The notes below the pieces were generated by a model. That model was not told the origin of the DNA and did no database searches. It saw only the letters and a program-made list of their open reading frames with translations. From a virus, in IMG/VR virus record IMGVR_UViG_3300031754_000001, positions 1 through 64,000 of that record: a DNA stretch of 64,000 nt, one strand, 5' to 3'. Both the position numbers and the translations under genes were made by a program. Below are positions 1-7,481 of the stretch, piece by piece. Each line of letters opens with the position of its first letter. Position 1 is the stretch's first letter.

Positions 1-107
1 CCAGCGAGCACGTGCACCTGAGATCCCCGGGCGGCGATGTCATGATCATCGCCCGGCTAGACGGCGGCGGCGGCGATCCGGATCTCAGCGAGACCGGGGC
101 AGGGTAA
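1..107 (+). CDS. C-terminal end of an unidentified protein (partial)
   Basis: An open frame enters from the left edge and ends at a TAA that overlaps the next ATG by one base. The visible tail includes HVHLRSPGGDVMIIARLD followed by a Gly/Asp-rich end. No family is recognisable. The stop-start overlap suggests it is the upstream member of the same operon. Confidence 0.55.
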   Translation, partial: SEHVHLRSPGGDVMIIARLDGGGGDPDLSETGAG

Positions 108-379
108 TGCGGCTCGCTGACTGCACACCCGGCCGGAAGGTGGTTATCGGCATGCGGTACCTGATGCTGCCTGGCGGGAGTCCCGGCCTCGGCGGGGTCA
201 CCTGCATGGTACTGGACACCCGGCCCGCGCCGGAGAACCCCGGCGATCACCCGGCGTATCCGTACGGCATGGTACAGGTCCGGCTGCCGGACAGCGTGGA
301 ATGGGGCTGCCGGGAACCGTGGTTCGGGCCGGAAGATCTCGCCTGTCTGGAAATCATCGAACGGGACCTGAACCTGTGA
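107..379 (+). CDS. hypothetical 90-residue protein
   Basis: A small soluble protein with a Pro/Gly-rich middle and an acidic C-terminus ending in LEIIERDLNL. It overlaps the preceding stop codon, and its own stop is embedded in the GTGA start of the next gene, so three genes are translationally coupled. I do not recognise a family. VQVRLPDSVEWGCREPWFGPEDL looks like a short beta-rich fold, but no function follows from that. Confidence 0.6.
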   Translation: MRLADCTPGRKVVIGMRYLMLPGGSPGLGGVTCMVLDTRPAPENPGDHPAYPYGMVQVRLPDSVEWGCREPWFGPEDLACLEIIERDLNL

Positions 380-1350
380 CTCCTGACCAGGCCCGGGATC
401 TCATCGAGGCCGCCGTCTCGCCGGATGACCTGTTCCCCGGTGAGGCCGGCACCGCCGCGGTCTACCGCCGGCTGGCGGCGCTGGTGCATCCCGACCGGCA
501 TCCCGGCAGCCCGCGGATGGCAGCCGCGTTCGCCCGGCTCGGACTGTTCCGCGACCAGCGGGATGGCCGCGCCGTGGCGCTGCCCGCATTGCTGGCTCGC
601 GGTGATATCGCGGACCTGTTCGCCAGCGGTGCCCGGGTCCTGAAAATGCCCCGCGACCCCGCTGACAACGACCTGATGGCCCGGGAGGCGACCGCGCTGC
701 GCACGCTGCGCAGGGGGCCGGAACGATCCTGGCCGTTCGTGCCGGAACTGGCCGGGACAACCCGGCAGCGTGATCCCGCTACCGGGATCGTCCGGAGGGT
801 GAGCACCCTGGCCCGGCTGGACGGGTTCGTGACCCTGGCTGACGTGGCTGACGCATTCCCGGCCGGGATCAGCGGCCGGGACGCCGCGTGGATGTGGCGG
901 CGGCTGCTGGCCATCCTGGGGTACGCCCATCAGGCCGGGATCACCCACGGGGCGGTGCTGCCCCCGCATGTCATGATCCATCCCGCCGAGCACGGCCTGG
1001 TCCTGCTTGACTGGTGCTATTCCGTTCAGGGCGATGACACGCGGATTCCCGCGATCGCCGCGCGTTACCGGGACTGGTACCCGCCCGAGGTCACCGCCCG
1101 GCAGCCCGCCGGCCCCTGGACCGACATCGCGATGGCCGCCACGGTCATGACTCGCCTGATGGCCGGGCGGGCGCCCCGGCAGCTGGTCACGTTCGCCGCC
1201 GGGTGCACGCTGTCCCGCCCGGACCGCCGCCCGCAGGACGCCTGGCGGCTGCTCGCCGAATTCGATGATCTCCTGGAGCGGCTGTACGGCCCCCGGACGT
1301 TTCACCCGTTCACCATGCCCGACCCGGCCGGCGTCCCAGCCGGCGGCTGA
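376..1350 (+). CDS. J-domain plus protein-kinase-like protein
   Basis: The GTG start overlaps the upstream stop (GTGA) and gives 324 residues. Near residues 30-45 there is LAALVHPDRHPGS, which carries the HPD tripeptide that defines DnaJ J-domains and stimulates Hsp70. The middle and C-terminal part resembles a protein-kinase fold: GITHGAVLPPHVMI fits the catalytic-loop position and GLVLLDWCYS the DFG position, but the HRD Asp is replaced by Gly-Ala and DFG by LDW, so it may be a pseudokinase. The vWA gene follows 17 bases downstream. A J-domain/kinase/vWA set suggests a regulatory or chaperone-like module; that role is inferred. I am confident of the HPD motif and less so of kinase activity. 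Confidence 0.7.
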   Translation: MTPDQARDLIEAAVSPDDLFPGEAGTAAVYRRLAALVHPDRHPGSPRMAAAFARLGLFRDQRDGRAVALPALLARGDIADLFASGARVLKMPRDPADNDLMAREATALRTLRRGPERSWPFVPELAGTTRQRDPATGIVRRVSTLARLDGFVTLADVADAFPAGISGRDAAWMWRRLLAILGYAHQAGITHGAVLPPHVMIHPAEHGLVLLDWCYSVQGDDTRIPAIAARYRDWYPPEVTARQPAGPWTDIAMAATVMTRLMAGRAPRQLVTFAAGCTLSRPDRRPQDAWRLLAEFDDLLERLYGPRTFHPFTMPDPAGVPAGG

Positions 1351-1367
1351 CACGAAGGGATACCCCG

Positions 1368-2342
1368 ATGGGAAGCGGAACCTACTCAGCGAAGGTGTAT
1401 GACGACGCTCGCTCGCTACGGTCAGTGACCGGCAAGAGCGCGTTCGACTACACCGACAGCGGCCTGCACGACAGCGCCCACCCTGCCATGGACGTGAAAG
1501 GGCTGGACGGCCGCGGTGCCATCCGGGAAAGCCGCGACAGCGACGAGCATCCCGTCACCACGGCGATGGCCGTGCTGTTCGACGTCACCGGGTCGATGGG
1601 CGCGGTCCCGCGGCTGCTGCAGGCCAAGATGCCGCAGCTCCTCGGCCTGGTGCTCCGCAAGGGGTACGTCACCGGCCCGCAGATCCTGTTCGGCGCCATC
1701 GGGGACGCCACCGTCGACAGGGCGCCGCTGCAGATCGGCCAGTTCGAATCCGACAACCGGATGGACGACGATCTCGGCAGGCTCCTCCTGGAGGGCGGCG
1801 GGGGCGGCGGCCGGGAGGAATCCTACGAACTCGGCCTGTATTTCATGGCCCGGCATACTTCGGCCGACTGCTGGGAGAAGCGCGGTCACCGCGGGCTCCT
1901 GTTCCTCATCGGCGATGAGAAGGCGTATCCGCGGGTCAAGCGCGCGGAGGTCGCGGAGCATACCGGTGATGCCCTGCAAGCCGACATCAGTTTTACCGAC
2001 ATCCTGGCCGAGGTCCGGAAGCGGTGGGATACCTACTTCATCATGCCGGGTGCCGCCTACCACTCCGGTAACACCGAGATCAGCGATTTCTGGTCCGGGC
2101 ATCTCGGGCAGAATTTCATCCGGGTCCCGGAGACCGACGCGATCCCCGAGACGATCGCGCTGACCGCCGGGCTCGCCGAGGGCAGCACCGACCTGGATTC
2201 CGGGCTCGCCGACCTGGCCGACGTCGGGTCTACCGCCGGCGGGGCAGTCGGCAGCGCGCTGGCCACGTTCGCCGGCGGCGCCGTGGCCGTCACGCCGCCA
2301 CCCGGGCCGCTGGACGCCCCCAGCGGGAACACCCGCCTGTGA
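1368..2342 (+). CDS. von Willebrand factor A (vWA) domain protein
   Basis: 324 residues. After a polar N-terminal 60 residues, AVLFDVTGSMGAV gives the MIDAS metal-binding motif (Asp72, Thr74, Ser76), preceded by a hydrophobic beta strand as in vWA folds. A Gly run (EGGGGGGREESYELGLY) sits where the second MIDAS loop is expected, and LLFLIGDEKAYPRV fits the strand with the third metal-ligand region. vWA domains bind divalent metal and mediate protein-protein contacts. The C-terminus is Ala/Gly/Pro-rich. It lies directly behind the J-domain/kinase-like gene and its stop overlaps the next GTG start, so they are probably one operon. Confidence 0.8.
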   Translation: MGSGTYSAKVYDDARSLRSVTGKSAFDYTDSGLHDSAHPAMDVKGLDGRGAIRESRDSDEHPVTTAMAVLFDVTGSMGAVPRLLQAKMPQLLGLVLRKGYVTGPQILFGAIGDATVDRAPLQIGQFESDNRMDDDLGRLLLEGGGGGGREESYELGLYFMARHTSADCWEKRGHRGLLFLIGDEKAYPRVKRAEVAEHTGDALQADISFTDILAEVRKRWDTYFIMPGAAYHSGNTEISDFWSGHLGQNFIRVPETDAIPETIALTAGLAEGSTDLDSGLADLADVGSTAGGAVGSALATFAGGAVAVTPPPGPLDAPSGNTRL

Positions 2343-2539
2343 ACAGGGCAAAACAGCTCATCTCGCTGGCGTCTAGCTGCACGATGGCGATTCTCACCGG
2401 GATCAAGATCTGGGCCGATTACCGCAAGCACGCCACGCACGGCAAGCACAGCCAGAGATGTGATTGCTTCAGCCAGTGCCTGCCGTGCGCGACGGAAGCC
2501 ATCAGAGCGGGCGCAAGCGGCCTGAAATCTCATGACTAA
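2339..2539 (+). CDS. small Cys-rich hypothetical protein
   Basis: 66 residues from a GTG that overlaps the vWA stop. It has a hydrophobic N-terminal stretch (LISLASSCTMAILTGI) followed by CDCFSQCLPC, a Cys cluster that could bind zinc or form disulfides. The next gene begins inside its 3' end. No family recognised. Confidence 0.5.
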   Translation: MNRAKQLISLASSCTMAILTGIKIWADYRKHATHGKHSQRCDCFSQCLPCATEAIRAGASGLKSHD

Positions 2540-3782
2540 CCACGTGATCGCGGTAGGCCTGGCTTTCGGGGATGAGGGCAAGGGCAGCATCGTTGACTAT
2601 CTGTGCAGCCCGTATGTACCGGATCCGGCTCAGGCCGTCGTGCGGTTCAACGGCGGGTCCCAGGCCGGGCACAACGTGGTAACCGGTGACGGCCGGCATC
2701 ACTGCTTCGCTCAGTTCGGGTCCGGTACGCTGCAGGGCGCCCGCACTCACCTGTCCCGGTTCATGATGACCGATCCGCTGACCCTGATCGCCGAGGCGGC
2801 CCGCCTGGAGGAGACCGGAGTTCGCGATCCGTTCAGCCTGCTGACCATCGACCCCGGCGCGCTGCTGATCACCCCGTACCACGTCGCCGCGAACCGAACC
2901 CGGGAACAGGCGCGCGGCACGGCCCGGCACGGATCGTGCGGGATGGGCATCGGCGAGACCGCCGCGTACGCCGCTGCCTACCCGGAGGTCGCCCCGCGAT
3001 TCGGGGACCTGCTGACTCCGCGCGTCCTGTCTGGCAAGCTGGCCGTTCTCCGGGATTATCTGGGGCTGGACGCCGGGCTGACGGACCCGTACGACGGTAT
3101 CGCCGGGCGCCTGCTCAGCTCGCCTCTGCGGAAACTCGCGGGAAAGACCGCGGTAGCCGACGCTGACGTGCTGCCAGGGCTGCTGGCCGTTACCCCGGTG
3201 GTGTTCGAGGGAGCCCAGGGCGTCCTGCTGGACGAGCGGCACGGGTTCCTCCCGCATGTCACCTGGTCTGACACCACGTTCGCGAACGCGGAGACCCTGC
3301 TCGGCGAGTACGGCGTGACCGCGGTCCGGCTGGGTGTCGTCCGCACGTGGATGACCCGGCACGGCGCCGGGCCGTTCGTCACCGAGGACCCCGCCCTGGC
3401 CCTGCCCGAGCTGCATAACGTCACCGGCCCGTGGCAGGGGCGGGTGCGGCAGGGGCACTTCGACGCGGTGGCGCTGCGGTACGCGCTGGACATCGCCGGC
3501 GCTGACGCGATTGCCGTCACTCACGCCGACACCGCTGCCCGCGGCGGCCTTCGGATGTGCCGGGCCTGGCGGGATGATACCGGCCAGCGGCTGTACCTGC
3601 CTGGTGATCTCTGGGCCAGCCCGGGACTGACTGCCCTGGCCGGCCGCTGCCAGCCGGTCTACGGCCCCGGTCCCGCTGACTGGCCCGGCGCGATCGGGCA
3701 GGCGCTGCGCACTCCCGTCATGGTGATCTCCTCCGGTCCGGACGCGGGCGCCAAGGCGGATACCCGGCAGCTCACCGGGTAG
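2532..3782 (+). CDS. adenylosuccinate synthetase-like enzyme (PurA/PurZ superfamily)
   Basis: 416 residues, close to cellular PurA length. The N-terminal P-loop GLAFGDEGKGS matches the family signature GDEGKG, with the Asp that acts as catalytic base in PurA retained. FNGGSQAGHNVV fits the QGGxNAGHT region, and VVFEGAQGVLLDERHG is the conserved GTP/IMP-site segment. The usual GTTGRGIGPAY loop is replaced by GSCGMGIGETAAY, so it is not a standard housekeeping PurA. Family members condense a 6-oxopurine nucleotide with Asp using GTP. Phage relatives (PurZ) make 2-aminoadenylosuccinate for Z-DNA genomes, but classic PurZ lacks this Asp. Substrate is therefore open: IMP, dGMP or another nucleotide. 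It is the last gene before a new promoter and the terminase. Confidence 0.85.
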   Translation: MTNHVIAVGLAFGDEGKGSIVDYLCSPYVPDPAQAVVRFNGGSQAGHNVVTGDGRHHCFAQFGSGTLQGARTHLSRFMMTDPLTLIAEAARLEETGVRDPFSLLTIDPGALLITPYHVAANRTREQARGTARHGSCGMGIGETAAYAAAYPEVAPRFGDLLTPRVLSGKLAVLRDYLGLDAGLTDPYDGIAGRLLSSPLRKLAGKTAVADADVLPGLLAVTPVVFEGAQGVLLDERHGFLPHVTWSDTTFANAETLLGEYGVTAVRLGVVRTWMTRHGAGPFVTEDPALALPELHNVTGPWQGRVRQGHFDAVALRYALDIAGADAIAVTHADTAARGGLRMCRAWRDDTGQRLYLPGDLWASPGLTALAGRCQPVYGPGPADWPGAIGQALRTPVMVISSGPDAGAKADTRQLTG

Positions 3783-3801
3783 CCAGCCTGGACGGTCTCG
3801 G

Positions 3802-3888
3802 TACGCTTAGCTGACAGCAGCACCCGTGGCCGGGTTAGCTCCGGAGCCGGGAACTTCTTGCCTACACAGGAAGGTCCCGGCTCCGGTC
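3802..3888 (+). promoter_or_regulatory. promoter and leader hairpin of the terminase gene
   Basis: TACGCT serves as a candidate -10. About 36 bases later GGAGCCGGGA begins a long hairpin whose 3' strand, GAAGGTCCCGGCTCC, carries the candidate Shine-Dalgarno AGGAAGG. The same -10/GGAGCC/hairpin design recurs at other gene starts in the window. Confidence 0.5.
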
Positions 3889-5667
3889 ATGTCCGTCGCC
3901 CTGCGGGTCGTGCCGGATGTCATCCTGCCCGACGGCCAGGTGCTGCGCGGGCTGGCCGGGCAGCAGCAGCCGAGATTCTGGACCGCCCCGCCGCGGCACC
4001 GGGACAAGGACCCGGCCTGCGCGGCGTGCCGGAACCCGGATTACGCGGGCGGCTGCGGCGACTACCAGTCCGCGGACCTGCTCAGCTGGGCGCCGGATTT
4101 CGGCTACGACCTGGATGAATGGCAGCAGTGGTGGCTGGCCGAGGCCTGCGGGACCCGGCCGGACGGCACGTGGGCGGCTTTCGAGAACTACCTGGTCGTC
4201 AGCCGGCAGAACGGCAAGAACCAGTGCCTGGAGGTCCGCGAGCTGGGCGGCCTGTTCGTCTTCGGCGAGACGATGATCATCCACACCGCGCACGAGTTCA
4301 AGGCCGCGGCCGAGCATTTCCGCCGGGTCCGGGACACCATCACCGCCTACGACGAGTTGCGCAAGCGGGTCAAGTCGATCACCACCTCCCACGGCGACGA
4401 GGCGATCGAGCTGCGGCCGGTGCCCACCCTGATCTTCGGCCCGGCCGGCCGGATGGTCCGCCGGACGATTACGCCCCGGCTCCGGTTCCTGGCCCGCAGC
4501 CGGGGTTCCGGCCGGTCTTTCACCGCGGATTGCGTCGTCTACGACGAGGCGATGATCCTGAGCGACGAGCAGGTCGGCGCCTCGATGCCGACGATGAGCG
4601 CCGTCCGCAACCCCCAGATGATCTACACCGCGTCCGCGGGATACAAGGATTCCGTCCAGCTCGGCGCGGTGCGCCGCCGGGTGCTCCGCGGGGACCCGAC
4701 CCTGATGGGCGCCGAGTGGTCAATCAGCCCGCACGCCGACACCTGCCCGCGTGACGAGATCCGCGGCCGGAGCACCAACCGGTACATCACTTGCACCCTG
4801 CATGACGACCGGGACGACCCGCGGTCCTGGGCCAAGGCCAACCCGGCGCTGGGCGATCGGATCACCGTCCGGCACGTCGCCCAGGAGATGGCCTCGATGA
4901 GCACCGACACCTTCGACCGGGAGCGGCTGGGCGTCGGCGACTGGCCGTCCGAGGACGAGTCCTGGTCGGTGATCAGCAAAGAGCACTGGGAAGCCTGCGC
5001 GATGCCCGATCCCGGCGGAGCCTGCCGGCCCATCGCGTTCGCCGTGGACGTGGACCCGGACATGCTCAGCGCGTCGATCGCCGCGGCCTGGTACCGGCCT
5101 AAGCCCGGGTTGCAGCAGGCCGCCGAGGACGCCGAGATGATGACCGCGATGAAGTGGTCGGCTACCACCGGGATGCCATTGTTCTCGCCGCAGCGGAAAA
5201 TCCGGGACGAGAAACCGGTGATCGAGATCCCGAGAGGCTGCCACCGGGAGGGCGTCAGCTGGGTCATCCCGCGGCTGGCCGAACTCAGGACGGCGTGGCG
5301 GCCCATCGCGGTCGCCATCCCGAAGAACGGGCCGGCTGCCGGGCTGATCGATGACGCGGAGAAGGCCGGGATCGAGGTGCTGAAGATGTCATCCGCCGAC
5401 GAGGCCGCCGCGTTCAGCTTCATCGTCACCGCCGCCCGGTCCCGTAATCTCATCCATCTCGGCCAGGAGAATGCCCCGGGCATGTGGCACGCCGTGGCCA
5501 GGGCCGAGACCCGGGACATCGGCGACGGCGGCCACGCCTGGTCGCGCCGCGACAGCGAGTCGGACATCACTCCGGTCACCTCAGGCACGGCCGCGCTGTG
5601 GGCGCTGAACAAGAAGCGCCGGAATTACGATCCGATGCGCAGTATAGGATTAGAACAGGTAATCTAG
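3889..5667 (+). CDS. terL: phage terminase large subunit
   Basis: About 592 residues from the ATG inside the longer open frame; a GTG at 3826 is an alternative start, but the ATG lies behind an AGGAAGG and gives a natural N-terminus (MSVALRVVPDV). The ATPase part carries a Walker A-like VVSRQNGKNQ and a Walker B ADCVVYDEAM, followed by YTASAG fitting the coupling motif. The C-terminal half has acidic positions suitable for an RNase H-like nuclease (FAVDVDPDM). The enzyme translocates DNA into proheads and cuts concatemers. An early Cys cluster (CAACRNPDYAGGC) resembles a zinc-binding insert seen in some actinophage terminases. It opens the head module. Confidence 0.9.
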   Translation: MSVALRVVPDVILPDGQVLRGLAGQQQPRFWTAPPRHRDKDPACAACRNPDYAGGCGDYQSADLLSWAPDFGYDLDEWQQWWLAEACGTRPDGTWAAFENYLVVSRQNGKNQCLEVRELGGLFVFGETMIIHTAHEFKAAAEHFRRVRDTITAYDELRKRVKSITTSHGDEAIELRPVPTLIFGPAGRMVRRTITPRLRFLARSRGSGRSFTADCVVYDEAMILSDEQVGASMPTMSAVRNPQMIYTASAGYKDSVQLGAVRRRVLRGDPTLMGAEWSISPHADTCPRDEIRGRSTNRYITCTLHDDRDDPRSWAKANPALGDRITVRHVAQEMASMSTDTFDRERLGVGDWPSEDESWSVISKEHWEACAMPDPGGACRPIAFAVDVDPDMLSASIAAAWYRPKPGLQQAAEDAEMMTAMKWSATTGMPLFSPQRKIRDEKPVIEIPRGCHREGVSWVIPRLAELRTAWRPIAVAIPKNGPAAGLIDDAEKAGIEVLKMSSADEAAAFSFIVTAARSRNLIHLGQENAPGMWHAVARAETRDIGDGGHAWSRRDSESDITPVTSGTAALWALNKKRRNYDPMRSIGLEQVI

Positions 5668-5669
5668 TA

Positions 5670-5891
5670 ATGAGGATGAACCTGCTGCTGGCTTTCGATA
5701 CGGATTCACCGGAGTACTCTCGCGGCGTGGAACTGGGCATTCTCTGGGAGACGCTACGGCGGGATGGCCATGCTCGTTGCATGATGCACGACGGTAATGC
5801 CGAGATGATGATCCGGGCCGCCGAAGCATTGAACCTGCCATTCCGGGCTGAGCCGGCCGGAGATGGCTGGCTACATGCGGAAATAGGATGA
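5670..5891 (+). CDS. hypothetical 73-residue protein
   Basis: The start MRMNLLLAFD lies just downstream of the terminase stop. The protein has a Met/His-rich centre (CMMHDGNAEMMIRAAEAL) and ends LHAEIG. The DNA is less GC-rich than its neighbours, which suggests recent acquisition. No family recognised. Confidence 0.5.
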   Translation: MRMNLLLAFDTDSPEYSRGVELGILWETLRRDGHARCMMHDGNAEMMIRAAEALNLPFRAEPAGDGWLHAEIG

Positions 5892-6121
5892 TCAGATGCA
5901 GGTGACTTCCGTGCTGGGCACGCACGTGAGGCGTCAGGCCCGGGAAAACCGGGCGGTAACGCGCAGACCGCGAGATAGCGACTAGCGATGCGGATGCAAG
6001 CCGGGGCTGGATGCGCAAGCGCCGCCGGGAAGCGGCCGAGCCCGGTGAGCTGCCCGCTAGCAGAGCGGCGTACGGGTTCGAATCCCGCGGGTTACCTGCC
6101 TGGCCGCGGGAGGCCGGCGTG
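5892..6121 (+). other. intergenic region with an isolated tRNA T-arm-like element
   Basis: No convincing gene. A perfect T-arm (CGGG, loop TTCGAAT, CCCG) lies near 6076-6090, followed by GGGTTAC, which pairs six of seven positions with GTAACGC about 140 bases upstream. Strong hairpins (for example GCGCAAGCGC) fill the space between. It could be a degenerate tRNA-like RNA; no anticodon arm is clear. Confidence 0.3.
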
Positions 6122-6487
6122 ATGTCCCGGTTTCACTACCGGCAGGGCTGGCTGCTGTACGCGAATCCGGAGATCAGACAGGGCATGGTGGTCTCCGGCG
6201 ACGTGCTGACGTTCGAGCTGTCCGCGGAGCGCTCGTTCGGCGGCATGTCCCTGCGCGTCACCTGCGAGCTGCCCGGCGCGAGCCTGCGGCAGTCAGTCCC
6301 GGCGTCGCCCAGGACGCTGGAGCAGCTGATGTGGGAAGCACTGCAGTCATGGCCGGAGCCGGGCGCCAGGGATGGCCGCAGATGGCCACCGGAGATGGAG
6401 GCGCTGCTGGAACTGGCGAAACGCCATCCGGAGGAGTACGAGGAGCTGCGCGAGGGCGCGGCCGTTTTCCGGGCACTGGGCGGATGA
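6122..6487 (+). CDS. hypothetical protein
   Basis: The ATG has GGGAGG eight bases upstream and is preferred over an earlier in-frame start that would run through the T-arm-like element. 121 residues: a beta-rich N-terminal part (MVVSGDVLTFELSAERSFGGMSLRVTC) and a charged helical C-terminus (EMEALLELAKRHPEEYEELREG). No family recognised. Confidence 0.6.
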   Translation: MSRFHYRQGWLLYANPEIRQGMVVSGDVLTFELSAERSFGGMSLRVTCELPGASLRQSVPASPRTLEQLMWEALQSWPEPGARDGRRWPPEMEALLELAKRHPEEYEELREGAAVFRALGG

Positions 6488-6549
6488 CTAGTTATAGGTG
6501 CGTGAGGGCACGCTACCCCACGCGGAAGCCCAAGATATAGGCAGGTTCG

Positions 6550-6819
6550 ATGAGTACCCTGACGCAATCCATCCCGGTTGATGATCTGGCCCGGCAGGCA
6601 CGCGGTGCGCGTCCCGGCCACGGGTTCGCCACCGCCATCGCCGCTGTCTTCGTCGCTATCGGCTGGACCGCCGGGCGGGCCGTTACCGGCATCGCGTTCG
6701 CCGGGGTGTGCGTCCGGTATGGGTACTGGCGCGGCCGGGGCCTGACTGATGAGGAGATTGCCGCCCGGGGAGCCCGCCCGCAGCAGCTGCCCGGTCCGCC
6801 GCGCCCGTCCAAGCTGTAA
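6550..6819 (+). CDS. small membrane protein
   Basis: 89 residues with a single hydrophobic segment around residues 25-50 (FATAIAAVFVAIGW and AVTGIAFAGV) followed by a basic stretch and a Pro-rich tail. That predicts one membrane span with a cytoplasmic C-terminus. Function unknown. Confidence 0.6.
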   Translation: MSTLTQSIPVDDLARQARGARPGHGFATAIAAVFVAIGWTAGRAVTGIAFAGVCVRYGYWRGRGLTDEEIAARGARPQQLPGPPRPSKL

Positions 6820-6833
6820 TCCGGGACCTGCCT

Positions 6834-7007
6834 GTGCAGTGCAGCGCGGGTAAGGCCGGCCCCGGCGGGTGCCAGGCCCCGGTTACCTGGGTGGTAAAAG
6901 CGGCCAGCATGCGCAGGTATGCCTGCGGGCGGCACCTGAACCGGGTCTGCCTGGCCTTGCTCAGCACCGGGGTCGCGTACATGACCGTCTCGATCGAGGA
7001 CGGATAA
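6834..7007 (+). CDS. small Cys/His zinc-ribbon-like protein
   Basis: A GTG start gives 57 residues: VQCSAGKAGPGGCQAP, then MRRYACGRHLNRVC and a short tail. The spacing of four Cys and one His resembles a treble-clef or zinc ribbon. Similar mini zinc proteins occur elsewhere in the window. It runs opposite to and overlaps the long 3' extension of the convergent frame from 7226. Confidence 0.5.
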   Translation: MQCSAGKAGPGGCQAPVTWVVKAASMRRYACGRHLNRVCLALLSTGVAYMTVSIEDG

Positions 7008-7008
7008 G

Positions 7009-7226
7009 GCTGACGCAGCGGTCCTGGCGTCATAGCCGGCCAGGACCTGCTCGATCGCATTCAGGTCCTGGCCGGCTATGACGCCATCGATGCCGGGGCC
7101 GGACAGCCAGTACATGCCATAGTCCCGGGCGCCCGGATCCCGGCGCCGGGTCTTCCGCAGGATCAGGCCGCGGCGGGCGGCCATGCGCCGGAGCCGGGCT
7201 TCGCGGACTTTCAGCTCGTCACCCAT
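7009..7226 (-). CDS. small conserved actinobacterial basic protein (3' limit uncertain)
   Basis: The - strand frame starting at 7226 begins with VREARLRRMAARRGLILRK and RRRDPGARDYGMYWL, which matches a small (60-90 residue) basic protein widespread in actinobacteria (RRMAxRxGLxLxKSRRRDPxAxDYGxY). The open frame continues to 6513, but that tail overlaps two + strand genes and has no conserved look, so only the part up to the long inverted repeat is annotated. The last recognisable residues are encoded by the hairpin itself. Confidence 0.5.
7026..7085. repeat. perfect 24-bp inverted repeat, 12-base loop
   Basis: GGCGTCATAGCCGGCC continues into AGGACCTG and is mirrored exactly after CTCGATCGCATT. 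It lies between convergent genes and would act as a bidirectional hairpin, but it also encodes the end of the - strand protein. Confidence 0.7.
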
Positions 7227-7323
7227 GCGGGCAAGCGTACCGGAAGATGCTCCCGGAGATGACCGGGAACAGGCTTTCGGAAACAGCCTGAAGAGGGACG
7301 TGCTAAACCCGGTGTACTGCGCG

Positions 7324-7481
7324 TAACCTGTGAGTTAGCCACTGCCCGTACAGGCCGCCCTCGCGCGGAGCCGGGTTCATCCCGTTCCGATCCGAGGGAG
7401 TCCCGGCCTCGTGGGGCTGACCGCCCGTACCCGAGCTGAGAACTCCTTTTCGCATGTCTGCGGGAGGGGGTGATACGGGAC
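7324..7481 (+). promoter_or_regulatory. promoter and leader of the portal gene
   Basis: TAACCT fits the recurring -10 box. GGAGCCGGG lies 38 bases later and its GCCGGG pairs with CCCGGC just past a GAGGGAG. A strong Shine-Dalgarno (AGGGGGTGAT) then sits nine bases before the ATG at 7482, not before the ATG at 7454. Confidence 0.5.

Noticed and set aside
2532-3782. Firm assignment as PurZ and hence a Z-DNA genome
   Set aside because: The catalytic Asp of PurA is retained (GDEGKG), and no accompanying DatZ or MazZ gene is visible in this window.
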